The translations under genes were made by a program, and so were the position numbers. This document shows positions 26,053 through 35,512 of a DNA stretch of 64,000 nucleotides, one piece after another; the first letter of the stretch is position 1; every line of letters starts with the position of its first letter. The notes under the pieces are model-generated. The model saw only the letters and a program-made list of their open reading frames with translations. It searched no databases and was not told where the DNA came from. The stretch covers positions 5,052,492-5,116,491 of the forward strand of contig NZ_WUTY02000001.1 in NCBI RefSeq assembly GCF_009828925.2, in the 5' to 3' direction. The DNA is from Methylicorpusculum oleiharenae. Lineage in GTDB: Bacteria; Pseudomonadota; Gammaproteobacteria; Methylococcales; Methylomonadaceae.

Positions 26053-26490
26053 ATGAACTTCTGGGAAACTAAAAAATTAGCCGACATGAACCTGCAGGAA
26101 TGGGAATCATTGTGCGATGGTTGTGGCCGCTGCTGTCTTAACAAACTCGAAGATGAAGACACCGGCGATATTTATTTCACCAATGCTGCTTGTAAACTTC
26201 TGGATTTAACAAACTGCCGTTGCAGCCGCTACGAGACTCGGTTGCAGTGGGTGCCCGAATGTATAGACCTTAAAGGCAGCAATTTACAAAAAGCCCTGAA
26301 CTGGCTGCCATCGACCTGCGCTTACCGGTTATTGGCAGAGGGCAAAGAACTTTTCGACTGGCATCCCTTGGTATCGGGCAAAGCGGAGAGCGTGATTACT
26401 GCCGGTATTTCGATCCGAGATTATGCTGTTTCAGAAACGGAAGTGGATGAGGCTGATCTGGAAGATCACATCATTGAAGATTTCGATTGA
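26053..26490 (+). CDS. ycgN: YcgN-family cysteine-cluster protein (UPF0260)
   Basis: Small cytoplasmic protein with a cysteine cluster that probably binds metal or an Fe-S cluster; function unknown. The 145-aa product aligns by eye with E. coli YcgN throughout: FWETKKLADMNLQEWESLC, CDGCGRCCLNKLEDEDTGDI, CRCSRYETR, WLPSTCAYRLLAEGKEL. The eight or more cysteines keep the family spacing. Confidence 0.92.
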   Translation: MNFWETKKLADMNLQEWESLCDGCGRCCLNKLEDEDTGDIYFTNAACKLLDLTNCRCSRYETRLQWVPECIDLKGSNLQKALNWLPSTCAYRLLAEGKELFDWHPLVSGKAESVITAGISIRDYAVSETEVDEADLEDHIIEDFD

Positions 26491-26525
26491 TTGACTGACG
26501 CAAAAAAGTAAATTTCCCAATTGAT

Positions 26526-27101
26526 TTATCCTGTCTGCACGGCGGGCACCCAGAGATCGCTCATCGTCAAACTGACTTCGGCGAACGGAGGCGCATTAAC
26601 CACATCATCATTTTGCCAGGTATACTCCAAAAGCCAATGACTATCCAACAAGCGATAGACTTCCAGGGTTCTGGCATCAGGATCAACCAGCCACAACCAT
26701 GACACTCCGTTTCGCGCATAAATGGGCATTTTAACCGCCCTGTCAATTCGGGCCGTTCCAGGCGATAACACTTCACAAACCCAATCAGGCGCGCTACTGA
26801 AATACGCTTCTTCAGGCAAATTAGGCATTGACTCTCGCCGCCAGCCGGCCAGATCAGGAACCAGAATATCTCGTCCCAAATGCAGTTCAGGTTCGAACAG
26901 AATCCACCAACCACCCGGGCCGCCACGACCTTGGTCATAAGCGGTGATCAGCTCTCCGCCAACAATAGAAGAAGCCCTTGCATGCCGCGGCGCGGGACGC
27001 GGCTGGGTAATCAGTTGAGCGTTTAAAATCTCACCGATGACATGCTCAGGCAAATCTAACAAATCGTCGTAAGTTGCCGATCGGTAAGCCGGATCATTCA
27101 T
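26526..27101 (-). CDS. Uma2-family PD-(D/E)XK nuclease-like protein
   Basis: Uma2 (DUF820) proteins have a restriction-endonuclease fold; they are abundant in some genomes with unknown targets. The 191-aa protein has the family opening YDDLLDLPEHVIGEILNAQL, the strand FEPELHLGRDILVPDLAGW (the D of the PD motif), the DWVCEVLSPGT segment (E of the ExK pair) and KMPIYARNGVSWLWLVDP with the lysine. Catalytic residues look intact. Its ATG lies 28 bases after lysS ends on the same strand. Confidence 0.85.
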   Translation of the reverse strand: MNDPAYRSATYDDLLDLPEHVIGEILNAQLITQPRPAPRHARASSIVGGELITAYDQGRGGPGGWWILFEPELHLGRDILVPDLAGWRRESMPNLPEEAYFSSAPDWVCEVLSPGTARIDRAVKMPIYARNGVSWLWLVDPDARTLEVYRLLDSHWLLEYTWQNDDVVNAPPFAEVSLTMSDLWVPAVQTG

Positions 27102-27129
27102 CTTGCCCCCTGACGCTGACTACAAAAGA

Positions 27130-28632
27130 TTACTGCTGATTTTTGGGCCGCATATGAGGAAATAACAAGACATCACGAATCGACGGCGCATCGGTAAACA
27201 GCATCACCAGACGGTCAATGCCTATACCCTCTCCCGCAGTCGGCGGCATACCGTGTTCCAAAGCGACAATGTAATCGGCGTCGTAATGCATGGCCTCATC
27301 GTCCCCGGCTTCCTTTTCTTCCACTTGTTTACGGAAACGTTCGGCCTGGTCTTCCGCATCGTTCAACTCCGTAAACCCATTAGCGATTTCGCGTCCGCCG
27401 ACGAAAAATTCAAACCGGTCAGTCACATGGGGATCGTGATCATTGCGTCTTGCCAGAGGGGATACTTCCACCGGATACGCAGTGATAAACGTAGGATTCA
27501 TTAAGCGGTGTTCAACCGTTTTCTCAAAAATTTCAATTTGAATTTTACCCAGACCATAAGTGTCTTTTACCGGAATATTCAAACCGGCTGCGACGTGTGC
27601 TGCAGCCTCCCGGGTTTGGAGATCGGCTGCAGTCAGGTCAGGATTAAATTTGAGAATTGATTCCAGAACGGTCATGCGATCAAAAGGCTTACCGAAATCA
27701 TAGTGCTCACCCTGATAGCTAATGACGACCTGCCCTACCACTTCCTCAGCGATGCCGCGCAGCATTTCTTCGGTCAAATCCATCAGATCGCCGTATTCGG
27801 CATACGCCTGATAAAACTCCAGCATCGTAAATTCGGGGTTATGCCGGGTCGACAAACCTTCATTACGAAAATTACGGTTGATTTCAAAAACCCGTTCAAA
27901 ACCGCCTACAACCAGCCTTTTTAAATACAATTCCGGCGCAATGCGCAAATAAAGCCCCATGTCCAACGCATTATGATGGGTTTTAAACGGGCGCGCTGTG
28001 GCGCCTCCGGGGATCACCTGCATCATCGGCGTTTCAACTTCCAGAAATTGTCTGCTCACCAGGAATTCACGAATATAACTGACAATTTTTGTCCGCATCG
28101 TAAACGTACTGCGCGATTGCTCGCTCATGATCAAATCGAGATAGCGCTGGCGGTATTTGATTTCCTGATCAGCAATTCCGTGGAATTTTTCAGGAAGCGG
28201 GCGCAGGGCTTTGGTCAACAAACGAATATCGTCGACTTTAACGCTCAACTCATCGGTATTGGTTTTAAACAATACGCCTTCGCCACCGATAATGTCGCCG
28301 ATATCCCATTTTTTGAATTGCTCGTTATAAAATCCCTCAGGCAACGTATCCCGGGTCACATAAAGCTGCATTTGCCCTGACATATCCTGGATATGACAAA
28401 AACTGGCCTTGCCCATCACGCGGCGGGTCATCATGCGGCCTGCCACTTTGACTCTTACCGGCTCTGCTTCCAATTCTTCCTTGGATTTTTCACCGTACTC
28501 GGCAAGCAGTTCACCGACCACCACATTGCGGCGAAAATCGGTAGGAAACGCGACACCCAACTCGCGAATATCATTCAGCTTGCTGCGGCGTTGTTTGATT
28601 TGTTCTTGTTCGTCTTGTTGTATTTCAGACAT
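27130..28632 (-). CDS. lysS: lysyl-tRNA synthetase, class II
   Basis: Charges tRNA-Lys. At 500 aa it is close to E. coli LysS (505). It has an N-terminal OB-fold anticodon-binding domain ([20 protein letters not shown]), class II motif 1 around [19 protein letters not shown], motif 2 [19 protein letters not shown] and motif 3 [13 protein letters not shown]. It follows prfB in the same orientation with a 221-bp gap holding one copy of the dispersed palindromic repeat, so the prfB-lysS operon known from E. coli is kept but interrupted. Confidence 0.97.
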   Translation of the reverse strand: MSEIQQDEQEQIKQRRSKLNDIRELGVAFPTDFRRNVVVGELLAEYGEKSKEELEAEPVRVKVAGRMMTRRVMGKASFCHIQDMSGQMQLYVTRDTLPEGFYNEQFKKWDIGDIIGGEGVLFKTNTDELSVKVDDIRLLTKALRPLPEKFHGIADQEIKYRQRYLDLIMSEQSRSTFTMRTKIVSYIREFLVSRQFLEVETPMMQVIPGGATARPFKTHHNALDMGLYLRIAPELYLKRLVVGGFERVFEINRNFRNEGLSTRHNPEFTMLEFYQAYAEYGDLMDLTEEMLRGIAEEVVGQVVISYQGEHYDFGKPFDRMTVLESILKFNPDLTAADLQTREAAAHVAAGLNIPVKDTYGLGKIQIEIFEKTVEHRLMNPTFITAYPVEVSPLARRNDHDPHVTDRFEFFVGGREIANGFTELNDAEDQAERFRKQVEEKEAGDDEAMHYDADYIVALEHGMPPTAGEGIGIDRLVMLFTDAPSIRDVLLFPHMRPKNQQ

Positions 28633-28667
28633 ACTGATTTTTCTTAATTTAGTATTTTAAGTTTTTG

Positions 28668-28805
28668 TATCTATCCAGCGGAGCAACAAAACAAAGATGA
28701 TGCACCGTAGGTTGCGGTTGGCGACAGCCAACCCAACATTTCAAGGCCATGGCGTTAATTGTTGGGTTGCGAAAAGCGAGCAACCCAACCTACACTGAAT
28801 AATTA
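28668..28805 (-). repeat. dispersed palindromic repeat, copy in prfB-lysS gap
   Basis: A complete copy of about 138 bp, inverted relative to the copies at 39961 and 43402. Ends are TATCTATCCAGCG and CACTGAATAATTA. Inside are two nested hairpins (GGTTGGCGACAGCCAACCC; GGGTTGCGAAAAGCGAGCAAC). It sits between cotranscribed prfB and lysS and would be present in their mRNA. Confidence 0.75.
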
Positions 28806-28853
28806 CGTAATTTTATGCTTGGTTGAATTATCGGCCGACAAATGTCAAAGTCA

Positions 28854-29952
28854 TCACAACCCACTCTTCAAGCTGGCCTCTATAAACTGATCCAGGTCGC
28901 CATCCAGAACTGCTTGGGTATTGCCGGTTTCGACACCGGTGCGCAAATCCTTGATGCGCGATTGATCCAGGACGTAGGACCGGATCTGGCTACCCCAGCC
29001 TATATCGGATTTGGAGTCTTCCAAGGCTTGTTGTTTTTCGCTGCGCTTCATCATTTCCATTTCATACAACTTGGCTTTAAGCTGCTTCATGGCGGTATCG
29101 CGGTTTTTATGTTGTGAACGATCGCTTTGGCATTGCACAACGATGCCGCTAGGACCGTGGGTTATCCGCACGGCTGATTCGGTTTTGTTGATATGCTGAC
29201 CACCCGCCCCGCTGGCACGGTAAACATCGACTCGCAGATCGGCCGGATTGATGTCGATTTCAACATCGTCGTTGATTTCAGGAGAAACAAAAACCGATGC
29301 AAACGAAGTATGGCGGCGGTTACCGGAATCAAAAGGCGATTTACGAACCAGACGATGCACACCAGTTTCGGTACGCAGCCAGCCAAAAGCATATTCCCCT
29401 TCAAACTTGATGGTCGCGCTTTTTATGCCCGCAACATCACCGGGCGACTCCTCAATCAGTTCAGTCTTGAAGCCTTTGGCCTCGCCCCAACGCAGGAACA
29501 TCCGTTCGATCATGGAAGCCCAATCCTGAGCTTCAGTGCCGCCTGAACCCGATTGAATATCAAGAAACGCGTTATTGGCATCCATTTCACCGGAGAACAT
29601 TCTGCGAAATTCCAGATCAGCCACTCTTTTTTCCAGATGCTCCAGATCCGCGACTACGGTATCGACGGTCTCTTCATCGTTTTCCTCAACCGCCATTTCC
29701 AAAAGTTCGCTCGCGTCAACCAAGCCGCCTTCCAGTTCGTTTATCGTATTGACGATAGTTTCTAACTGAACACGTTCTTTACCCAAGGTTTGCGCATTTT
29801 CGGGATTATCCCAAATCTTGGGGTTTTCAAGCTCTCTTAAAACCTCAACCAGTCGCTCGTTTTTGGTGTCGTAGTCAAAGATACCCCCTTAGCGCATCAC
29901 CGCGGCTTCTGAGGTCTGCAATTTTATTTTTTATAGGATTGATTTCTTGCAT
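28854..29952 (-). CDS. prfB: peptide chain release factor 2, with programmed +1 frameshift
   Basis: Recognises UGA and UAA stop codons. The gene is in two frames. The first 25 codons run from ATG at 29952 ([20 protein letters not shown]) to CTT at 29878, meeting TGA at 29877-29875. Skipping T 29877, reading resumes at GAC (29876) and continues to 28854, giving 365 aa, the E. coli length. The recoding site AGGGGGTATCTTTGAC, with its internal Shine-Dalgarno-like AGGGGG, is the same as in E. coli prfB. The product has the anticodon-like SPF motif in RKSPFDSG and the catalytic GGQ in [10 protein letters not shown] single-frame annotation would lose the N-terminus. Confidence 0.96.
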
Positions 29953-30192
29953 GGCTTGTCTGTTGCAAATAGAGTTGTGCCGGCTTTCAGTTGAATGACG
30001 GCGCTGAATTTATTAAAAGGCGAATTATAAACGAATACCCGTTAACAATCGCTAGTGCATCAATTTTGATGCACTCGATTTTCCTTGATTAAAGGCCGAT
30101 CCTGGATGGTAAGCCGGTATTATAACCTTAAACAGTGGAACACTATTCGGCTATGGACTTGAAATCATTGTTCGGCATTAAGCGAACTTTCG
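29953..30192. other. prfB upstream region
   Basis: This 240-bp stretch, together with the repeat at 30193-30330, separates prfB from the Rieske gene. It should hold the prfB promoter. No gene is supported. Confidence 0.35.
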
Positions 30193-30330
30193 GAATTATT
30201 AAGCGTAGGTGGGCCACCTGCTTTTGGCAACACAACAATTATCGCCATGGCGTTGTAATGTTGGGTTGGCTATCGCCAACCCAACCTACAAGGTGCATCA
30301 CCTTGGCTTTGTTAATACGGTGAACCGTTA
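30193..30330 (+). repeat. dispersed palindromic repeat, diverged copy
   Basis: About 138 bp with a left end AATTATTAAGCG and right end CGGTGAACCGTTA. The core GCCATGGCGTTGTAATGTTG and GGCTATCGCCAACCCAAC match the complete copies, and the left hairpin is degraded. It lies just downstream of the Rieske gene stop. Confidence 0.65.
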
Positions 30331-30348
30331 CAAAAAATCAGGAGTGGA

Positions 30349-30669
30349 TCAATCCCATCTGTCGTCTCGCACTTGTACACGCTCATTTTCGATACGCACC
30401 TTGAAGCAGGCAATATCCTCATAGGCGGGCGCAGATTTGACCTGCCCTGTTTTTACACAAAACCGGGCGCCGTGACGCGGACAGATAATTTCATCGCCTT
30501 CCAGTTCGCCGCTGGCGATTTCCGCACCATCATGACTGCACACATCTTCGATCGCGTAAAAACTTCCTTCCAGATTGAATACGGCAACGTCTACCCCGTC
30601 GACATCTACAACCACGTGCTCACCCTCGGACAGCGCATTCTGACTGACCACATCTATCCATTCGGACAT
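30349..30669 (-). CDS. Rieske-type ferredoxin
   Basis: A small cytoplasmic [2Fe-2S] electron carrier of the NirD/BphA3 type. The 106-aa protein binds the cluster through CSHDGAEI (CxH) and CPRHGARF (CxxH) near residues 43 and 63. A good GGAG site precedes the ATG. It is the last gene after sufU and rsmJ in the same direction, and a Rieske protein at the end of a SUF operon is a recurring arrangement. It may serve Fe-S assembly or an unidentified oxygenase; partner unknown. Confidence 0.9.
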   Translation of the reverse strand: MSEWIDVVSQNALSEGEHVVVDVDGVDVAVFNLEGSFYAIEDVCSHDGAEIASGELEGDEIICPRHGARFCVKTGQVKSAPAYEDIACFKVRIENERVQVRDDRWD

Positions 30670-30692
30670 TGATTTATCTCCTGAACTTTCAC

Positions 30693-31469
30693 TTAAACTT
30701 TAAGATAAACATCATAACGCAGCAATTTGCCGCTAAAACTTTCATGAGGCGCCCCGCCTAAAGGCTCCACATCATCAGGACTTTTTACCACCACTTTTTT
30801 AGCGGTTGCCTTCATGGCTGCGGCAAATAGTTGATCCTTGTCCTCATCATCACCCAATAGATCACGTAATACGGTCATGGATTTTTTGGCCAGCGCGGAT
30901 TTTTTTCGTTTGGGAGGAAACATCGGATCGAGGTAAATACAATCCGGCGCGTGTTCAAGCTCACTTAAAACAGCGATCGCATTGCCGGGTATCAATTCTG
31001 GCGGCTCTAATTTCAAACGACTGACCCAATCCAACTGGGTCAATCGAGCAAATGCATCGGCCAACAGCTCGAGCATCACCGGTGATCGTTCGATACAACG
31101 CAGTTCATAACCCATCCGGAAAATGTGCAGACTATCTTGTCCCCAACCTGTGGTCGCATCAATGACCGTTTTGGTTTTACGACCGATTGCCTGGGCCAAT
31201 GCGCCTGTTTTAGGCGCTGGCCAGGAACGCTGCTCGCCGGGCCTGGGTTCGATTTCGACCGCCATACCGCCTTTTCGCAGCAACTGGCGATCGATGAGTT
31301 TAAGTGATCCCTCTCGCCAGCACAGAAAAAAGGACTCCTGCTGGTCATATCCGGGCATTGATACGGACCTTAACGGGACAGACAGGCGTCCGGCAAGTTG
31401 CTGATAAGCTGCCAAATCGCCCAGCCCTTCATAGAGAACAGCGAGTTTACCGCTGTAAGAAAAGGTCAT
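30693..31469 (-). CDS. rsmJ: 16S rRNA (guanine(1516)-N(2))-methyltransferase RsmJ
   Basis: SAM-dependent methyltransferase acting on G1516 of 16S rRNA. 258 aa from the ATG at 31469 (MTFSYSGKLAVLYEG); a longer TTG-started frame adds five residues and looks less likely. The SAM-binding core is VIDATTGWGQDSLHIFRMG. The downstream IYLDPMFPPKRKKSALAKK matches the family's catalytic loop, and KKVVVKSPDDVEPL matches the C-terminal motif. It sits between sufU and the Rieske gene, an unrelated insertion into an Fe-S operon. Confidence 0.88.
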   Translation of the reverse strand: MTFSYSGKLAVLYEGLGDLAAYQQLAGRLSVPLRSVSMPGYDQQESFFLCWREGSLKLIDRQLLRKGGMAVEIEPRPGEQRSWPAPKTGALAQAIGRKTKTVIDATTGWGQDSLHIFRMGYELRCIERSPVMLELLADAFARLTQLDWVSRLKLEPPELIPGNAIAVLSELEHAPDCIYLDPMFPPKRKKSALAKKSMTVLRDLLGDDEDKDQLFAAAMKATAKKVVVKSPDDVEPLGGAPHESFSGKLLRYDVYLKV

Positions 31470-31526
31470 GCCCGGATCAGCCAATTTGGTATTAAATGTT
31501 GCGCAAATAGAAAGAAAAGCCCAAAA

Positions 31527-31979
31527 CTACTCGGTTGAGATGGACTTCTGTTCATTTTTTAACGCAGCATCCAGCGTATGCCAGGCCAGCGTGGCGCATT
31601 TAACCCGGGCGGGATATTCTCTGACACCGGCTAATACGGCTAATTTTCCAACCGCTTCGAGTTGAATATTTTCATCCTTGCCCGTCGTCATTTCATGGAA
31701 GGTTTTAAATAACGCTTCGGCTTCCGCTTCGGTTTTACCTTTGATGATTTCCGTCATCAATGACACCGAAGCCGTTGAAATAGCGCATCCTGAGCCCTGA
31801 AAACTGGCATCTTCGATAACATCGCCCGACATTTTTAAATATAACGTGAGCCGGTCACCGCACAAAGGATTGAATCCTTCTACTTTCCGGTCGGCATTGT
31901 CCATCACCCGGAAATTGCGCGGGTTACGGTTGTGGTCAAATATGACCTCCTGGTAGAGATCGCGTAAATCATCAAACAT
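31527..31979 (-). CDS. sufU: Fe-S cluster assembly protein SufU
   Basis: SufU-type IscU relatives accept sulfur from SufS through a zinc-bound cysteine. The 150-aa protein starts MFDDLRDLYQEVIFDHNRNP and has the three conserved cysteines in FNPLCGDRL, GSGCAIS and RVKCATLAW. The insert after residue 90 (EMTTGKDENIQLEAVGKLA) is characteristic of SufU rather than IscU. One base separates it from sufS, so expression is coupled. Confidence 0.93.
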   Translation of the reverse strand: MFDDLRDLYQEVIFDHNRNPRNFRVMDNADRKVEGFNPLCGDRLTLYLKMSGDVIEDASFQGSGCAISTASVSLMTEIIKGKTEAEAEALFKTFHEMTTGKDENIQLEAVGKLAVLAGVREYPARVKCATLAWHTLDAALKNEQKSISTE

Positions 31980-33202
31980 TAGCCAAACACCTCAATCAAA
32001 GATTCAATGCCGTTCATTAGAACATCTATTTCCTGTTCGGTATTATACATGGCAAACGAGGCGCGGGCTGTTGCAGGTACTTCGTAAAAATCCATGACCG
32101 GCATGGCACAGTGATGACCCGCTCGAATGGCGATACCTAAACTGTCCAGCATGGTCCCAATGTCGTGGGGGTGAATTCCATCCAGCACAAATGAAAGAAT
32201 GGCGCCTTTTTCAGCCGCTTCGCCGATAATCCTGAGGCCTTTGATCTGCCTGGCTTTTTCGGTTGCGTAAGCCAGCAATTCGGCTTCATAGGCGGCAATA
32301 GTGTCCATGCCGATATCGTTCAGATAATCGATGGCCGCCCCCAAACCTATCACATCGGCAATCGACGGTGTTCCTGCTTCAAATTTATAAGGCAGTGAGT
32401 TGTATTCCGTTTCTTCAAACGTGACTTTCCTTATCATATCGCCACCGCCCTGATACGGCGGCATGGCTTCCAGTAGCGCCCGTTTGCCGTATAAGACACC
32501 GACACCCGACGGCCCATAGAGCTTATGGCCGGAAAATACGTAAAAATCACAATCCAGCGCCTGAACATCAACCGCCATGTGCGGAATGGCTTGAGCCCCG
32601 TCCAACAGCACCGGAATATAACGGTTATGCGCCAGGTCAATGATTTTTTTAACCGGATTAATGGTTCCCAGCGCATTGGACATGTGCACAACGGCAACCA
32701 GTCGGGTTTTGTCGCCTAACAGCTTTTCAAACTCGGTGAAAATCAACTCGCCTTGTTGATTGATAGGTGCCACTTTCAATAGAGCGCCGGTTTGCTCGCA
32801 GAGCATTTGCCAGGGAACGATATTCGAATGATGTTCCATAGCGGTTATTAGAATCTCGTCACCGGGTTTCAGATTGGCTTTGCCATAAGTCTGCGCAACC
32901 AGGTTGATGGATTCGGTTGCACCCTTGGTAAAAATAATTTCCTTGGTTGAATCGGCATTGATGAAAGCCCGGATTTTTTCCCTGGCATTCTCAAATTTGT
33001 CGGTAGACCGCACGCTGAGTGTATGAACACCACGATGCACATTCGCATAATCATGCCGGTACACATGAGATATGGTGTCTATCACTGCATTAGGTTTCTG
33101 GCACGAAGCCGCATTATCAAGATAAACCAGAGGTTTATTACGAATCTTTTCTTCCAGAATCGGGAAATCGAGACGGATTTTTTCTACAGGAAAGTGTGTC
33201 AT
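31979..33202 (-). CDS. sufS: cysteine desulfurase SufS
   Basis: PLP enzyme that removes sulfur from cysteine for Fe-S assembly. The 407-aa protein has the PLP lysine in YVFSGHKLYGPSGVG and the active-site persulfide cysteine in RAGHHCAMPVMDF. FTKGATESINLVA lies in the substrate region. It is the group II (SufS/CsdA) type by the short active-site loop. It partners SufU encoded next to it; no SufE is visible. Confidence 0.95.
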   Translation of the reverse strand: MTHFPVEKIRLDFPILEEKIRNKPLVYLDNAASCQKPNAVIDTISHVYRHDYANVHRGVHTLSVRSTDKFENAREKIRAFINADSTKEIIFTKGATESINLVAQTYGKANLKPGDEILITAMEHHSNIVPWQMLCEQTGALLKVAPINQQGELIFTEFEKLLGDKTRLVAVVHMSNALGTINPVKKIIDLAHNRYIPVLLDGAQAIPHMAVDVQALDCDFYVFSGHKLYGPSGVGVLYGKRALLEAMPPYQGGGDMIRKVTFEETEYNSLPYKFEAGTPSIADVIGLGAAIDYLNDIGMDTIAAYEAELLAYATEKARQIKGLRIIGEAAEKGAILSFVLDGIHPHDIGTMLDSLGIAIRAGHHCAMPVMDFYEVPATARASFAMYNTEQEIDVLMNGIESLIEVFG

Positions 33203-33301
33203 TGTGTGTGTCTAAACTCATTTTAAGGTTTGCTAGTTCAGTGCCGAACGGGCGTATTTTGCAAAATTGAACGCTCGGCTAATTTTGATGCTATGCAACC
33301 A

Positions 33302-34624
33302 TTACAACCAATCTTTTGAAATACCTTGTTGCGGAAACCGCTCCAGCACTTGAGTCAAAACCAGATCATGCAGGCTTTTGATGGTCAGTTTATTCACCAT
33401 TTCGTTAGCAAATGCGAAAGTCAGCATATTTCTGGCTGTTTCTTCATCAACACAACGCGATTGCAAATAAAACACGGACTTTTCATCCAATTGCCCCACC
33501 GTAACACCGTGTGAACATTTGACATCGTCTGCATAAATTTCCAGTTGCGGCTTGGTGTCGGCCTCGGCATCATCCGACAGCAACAAATTACGGTTATTCA
33601 TTTGCGAATCCGTTTTTTGCGCATTTTCTGCAACGACGACACGCCCCTGAAATACACCACGCGACCGGCCCGCCAAAACACCTTTGTACATTTCCCGGCT
33701 CACTGCATTCGGCTGTAAATGATTGATGCGGGTATGGTTATCCAGATGCTGGCGTTGATTGCCCAGATACAAACCATTGAGATCGCATTCGCTGGCATTA
33801 TCCAGATCGCAGTGAATATCGCATCTGGCCAATAAGCCGCCGAAAGCAAAGTTATGGTGAATAAAACGCGCATCGCGGGCTTGTTTTACATAGGTTCCGC
33901 CAAAGTGATACGCTTTTGCAGATTCGCACTGCACTTTATAAAGCGTCAGATTGGCATTGGCCTCAACAAAAACTTCTGTGACGGCAGCAGACAGATAAGC
34001 CTGTTCAACGCCAACATAAGTCTCGATAACCTGCGCTTCGGCCATGGGCTCCAGCACGATAAGATTACGCGTTGTCGAAAGCCGTTCTTGCTGAGTCGTT
34101 ACATGCAATATTTGAACAGGTTTAGTCAATGCCAGCTTTTTAGGTACTTTTAAGAACAGGCCGTCACAAAACCACGCCGTGTTGAATGCAACAAAGCTGT
34201 GTTCATCATCGCTTACGGCTTGAGCAAAATAAGGTTTTACCTGTTCGTCATCCGTATCAAGTGTTTTGGCCAAACTCTGAACGACCAGGCCTTCCGGTAT
34301 GCCGTCCAATTGGGATAATTCCGCAGAAAAATAACCGTCGACCAATACAAAAGACCAGCAATCCGGCAATTTAAAACGGTCTAGCCACTCTTTATCGACA
34401 GTAGCGCTGGAAGGCTGATCTGTGGGTACAAACAGATTTTTCTCAATACCTGAAACATTGGTATAACGCCATTCCTCTTCCCGAATTGAAGGAAAACCGT
34501 TCCCGGAAAATTTATCCAGGGCGCCGGCTCTAAGAGCTACTAACCAGGGCGCAGATCGCCCGGGTAACGCCGGCTCTACTTTCGAATATTCCGCACTGTA
34601 GCGCGATTTGATGACCGTGTTCAT
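33302..34624 (-). CDS. sufD: Fe-S cluster assembly protein SufD
   Basis: Component of the SufBC2D scaffold complex. The 440-aa protein has the N-terminal helical part and the SufBD beta-helix core (NLTLYKVQCESAKAYHFGG, CDLNGLYLGNQRQHLDNHT, SRGVFQGRVVVAENAQKTD, CSHGVTVGQLDEKSVFYL). The histidine in KCSHGVTVG corresponds to the conserved cluster-site residue. It follows sufC with no gap. A 99-bp gap separates it from sufS. Confidence 0.95.
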   Translation of the reverse strand: MNTVIKSRYSAEYSKVEPALPGRSAPWLVALRAGALDKFSGNGFPSIREEEWRYTNVSGIEKNLFVPTDQPSSATVDKEWLDRFKLPDCWSFVLVDGYFSAELSQLDGIPEGLVVQSLAKTLDTDDEQVKPYFAQAVSDDEHSFVAFNTAWFCDGLFLKVPKKLALTKPVQILHVTTQQERLSTTRNLIVLEPMAEAQVIETYVGVEQAYLSAAVTEVFVEANANLTLYKVQCESAKAYHFGGTYVKQARDARFIHHNFAFGGLLARCDIHCDLDNASECDLNGLYLGNQRQHLDNHTRINHLQPNAVSREMYKGVLAGRSRGVFQGRVVVAENAQKTDSQMNNRNLLLSDDAEADTKPQLEIYADDVKCSHGVTVGQLDEKSVFYLQSRCVDEETARNMLTFAFANEMVNKLTIKSLHDLVLTQVLERFPQQGISKDWL

Positions 34625-35380
34625 TTAAGCCGCCGCCTGTTTGTTTTCAACCCAACTGTAGCCTTTTTCCTCCAATTCCAGCGCCAGCTCGGCACCGCCT
34701 GACTTTACGATTTGACCATGCGCCAGCACATGCACAAAATCAGGCTTGATGTAATCGAGCAAGCGTTGATAATGCGTAACCATGACAAAGGAACGCTCAG
34801 GCGACCGCAACGAATTGACACCCTCGGAAACAATCTTTAATGCGTCAATATCCAGGCCTGAATCGGTTTCATCCATAATGCAAAGCTTGGGTTCCAGAAT
34901 GGCCATTTGCAGAATTTCATTACGTTTTTTCTCGCCGCCGGAAAAACCTTCGTTAACCGCTCTATAAAGAAATTTTTCATCCATTTCCAATAGCCTCACT
35001 TTGTCTTTCACCAGCATCAAAAAGTCCATCGCGTCCACTTCAGACAGGCCCTGATGCTTGCGTATCGCGTTAAGCGCGGCTTTCAATAAATAAATATTGC
35101 TGACGCCGGGAATTTCCACCGGATACTGGAAGGCCAGAAACACGCCTTCACGCGCCCTGACTTCCGGCGCCATTTCGGTAAGATCCTTGCCACCATAAGT
35201 AACCGTTCCTTCGGTCACGGTGTAGCCGCTTTTACCGGACAACACATGGGACAGCGTGCTTTTTCCGGAACCATTTGGCCCCATAATCGCATGAATCTCG
35301 CCCGGTTTAATGTGCAGATTGATGCCTTTTAGAATGGGCTTGTCACCAACGCTAACGTGGAGATTTTCAATGTTGAGCAT
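34625..35380 (-). CDS. sufC: Fe-S cluster assembly ATPase SufC
   Basis: ABC-type ATPase that drives conformational change in SufBCD. The 251-aa protein has Walker A GPNGSGKSTLSHVL, the SufC-type Q-loop region FLAFQYPVEIPGV, the signature NEGFSGGEKKRNE, Walker B LCIMDETDSGLD and the switch histidine MVTHYQRLL. It is directly fused in arrangement with sufD and lies 132 bp downstream of sufB. Confidence 0.96.
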   Translation of the reverse strand: MLNIENLHVSVGDKPILKGINLHIKPGEIHAIMGPNGSGKSTLSHVLSGKSGYTVTEGTVTYGGKDLTEMAPEVRAREGVFLAFQYPVEIPGVSNIYLLKAALNAIRKHQGLSEVDAMDFLMLVKDKVRLLEMDEKFLYRAVNEGFSGGEKKRNEILQMAILEPKLCIMDETDSGLDIDALKIVSEGVNSLRSPERSFVMVTHYQRLLDYIKPDFVHVLAHGQIVKSGGAELALELEEKGYSWVENKQAAA

Positions 35381-35512
35381 GTTTTATTACCTGGTTATTT
35401 GACGGGTTTTACACCCAAATCTTTAAAATCTTATTTGCCAAAATGTCTTTAACTTCAGCCTGTCTTGGAATCGCTGACCGTTTATTGAGTAAGGGATTGT
35501 GCCAACCAATCC

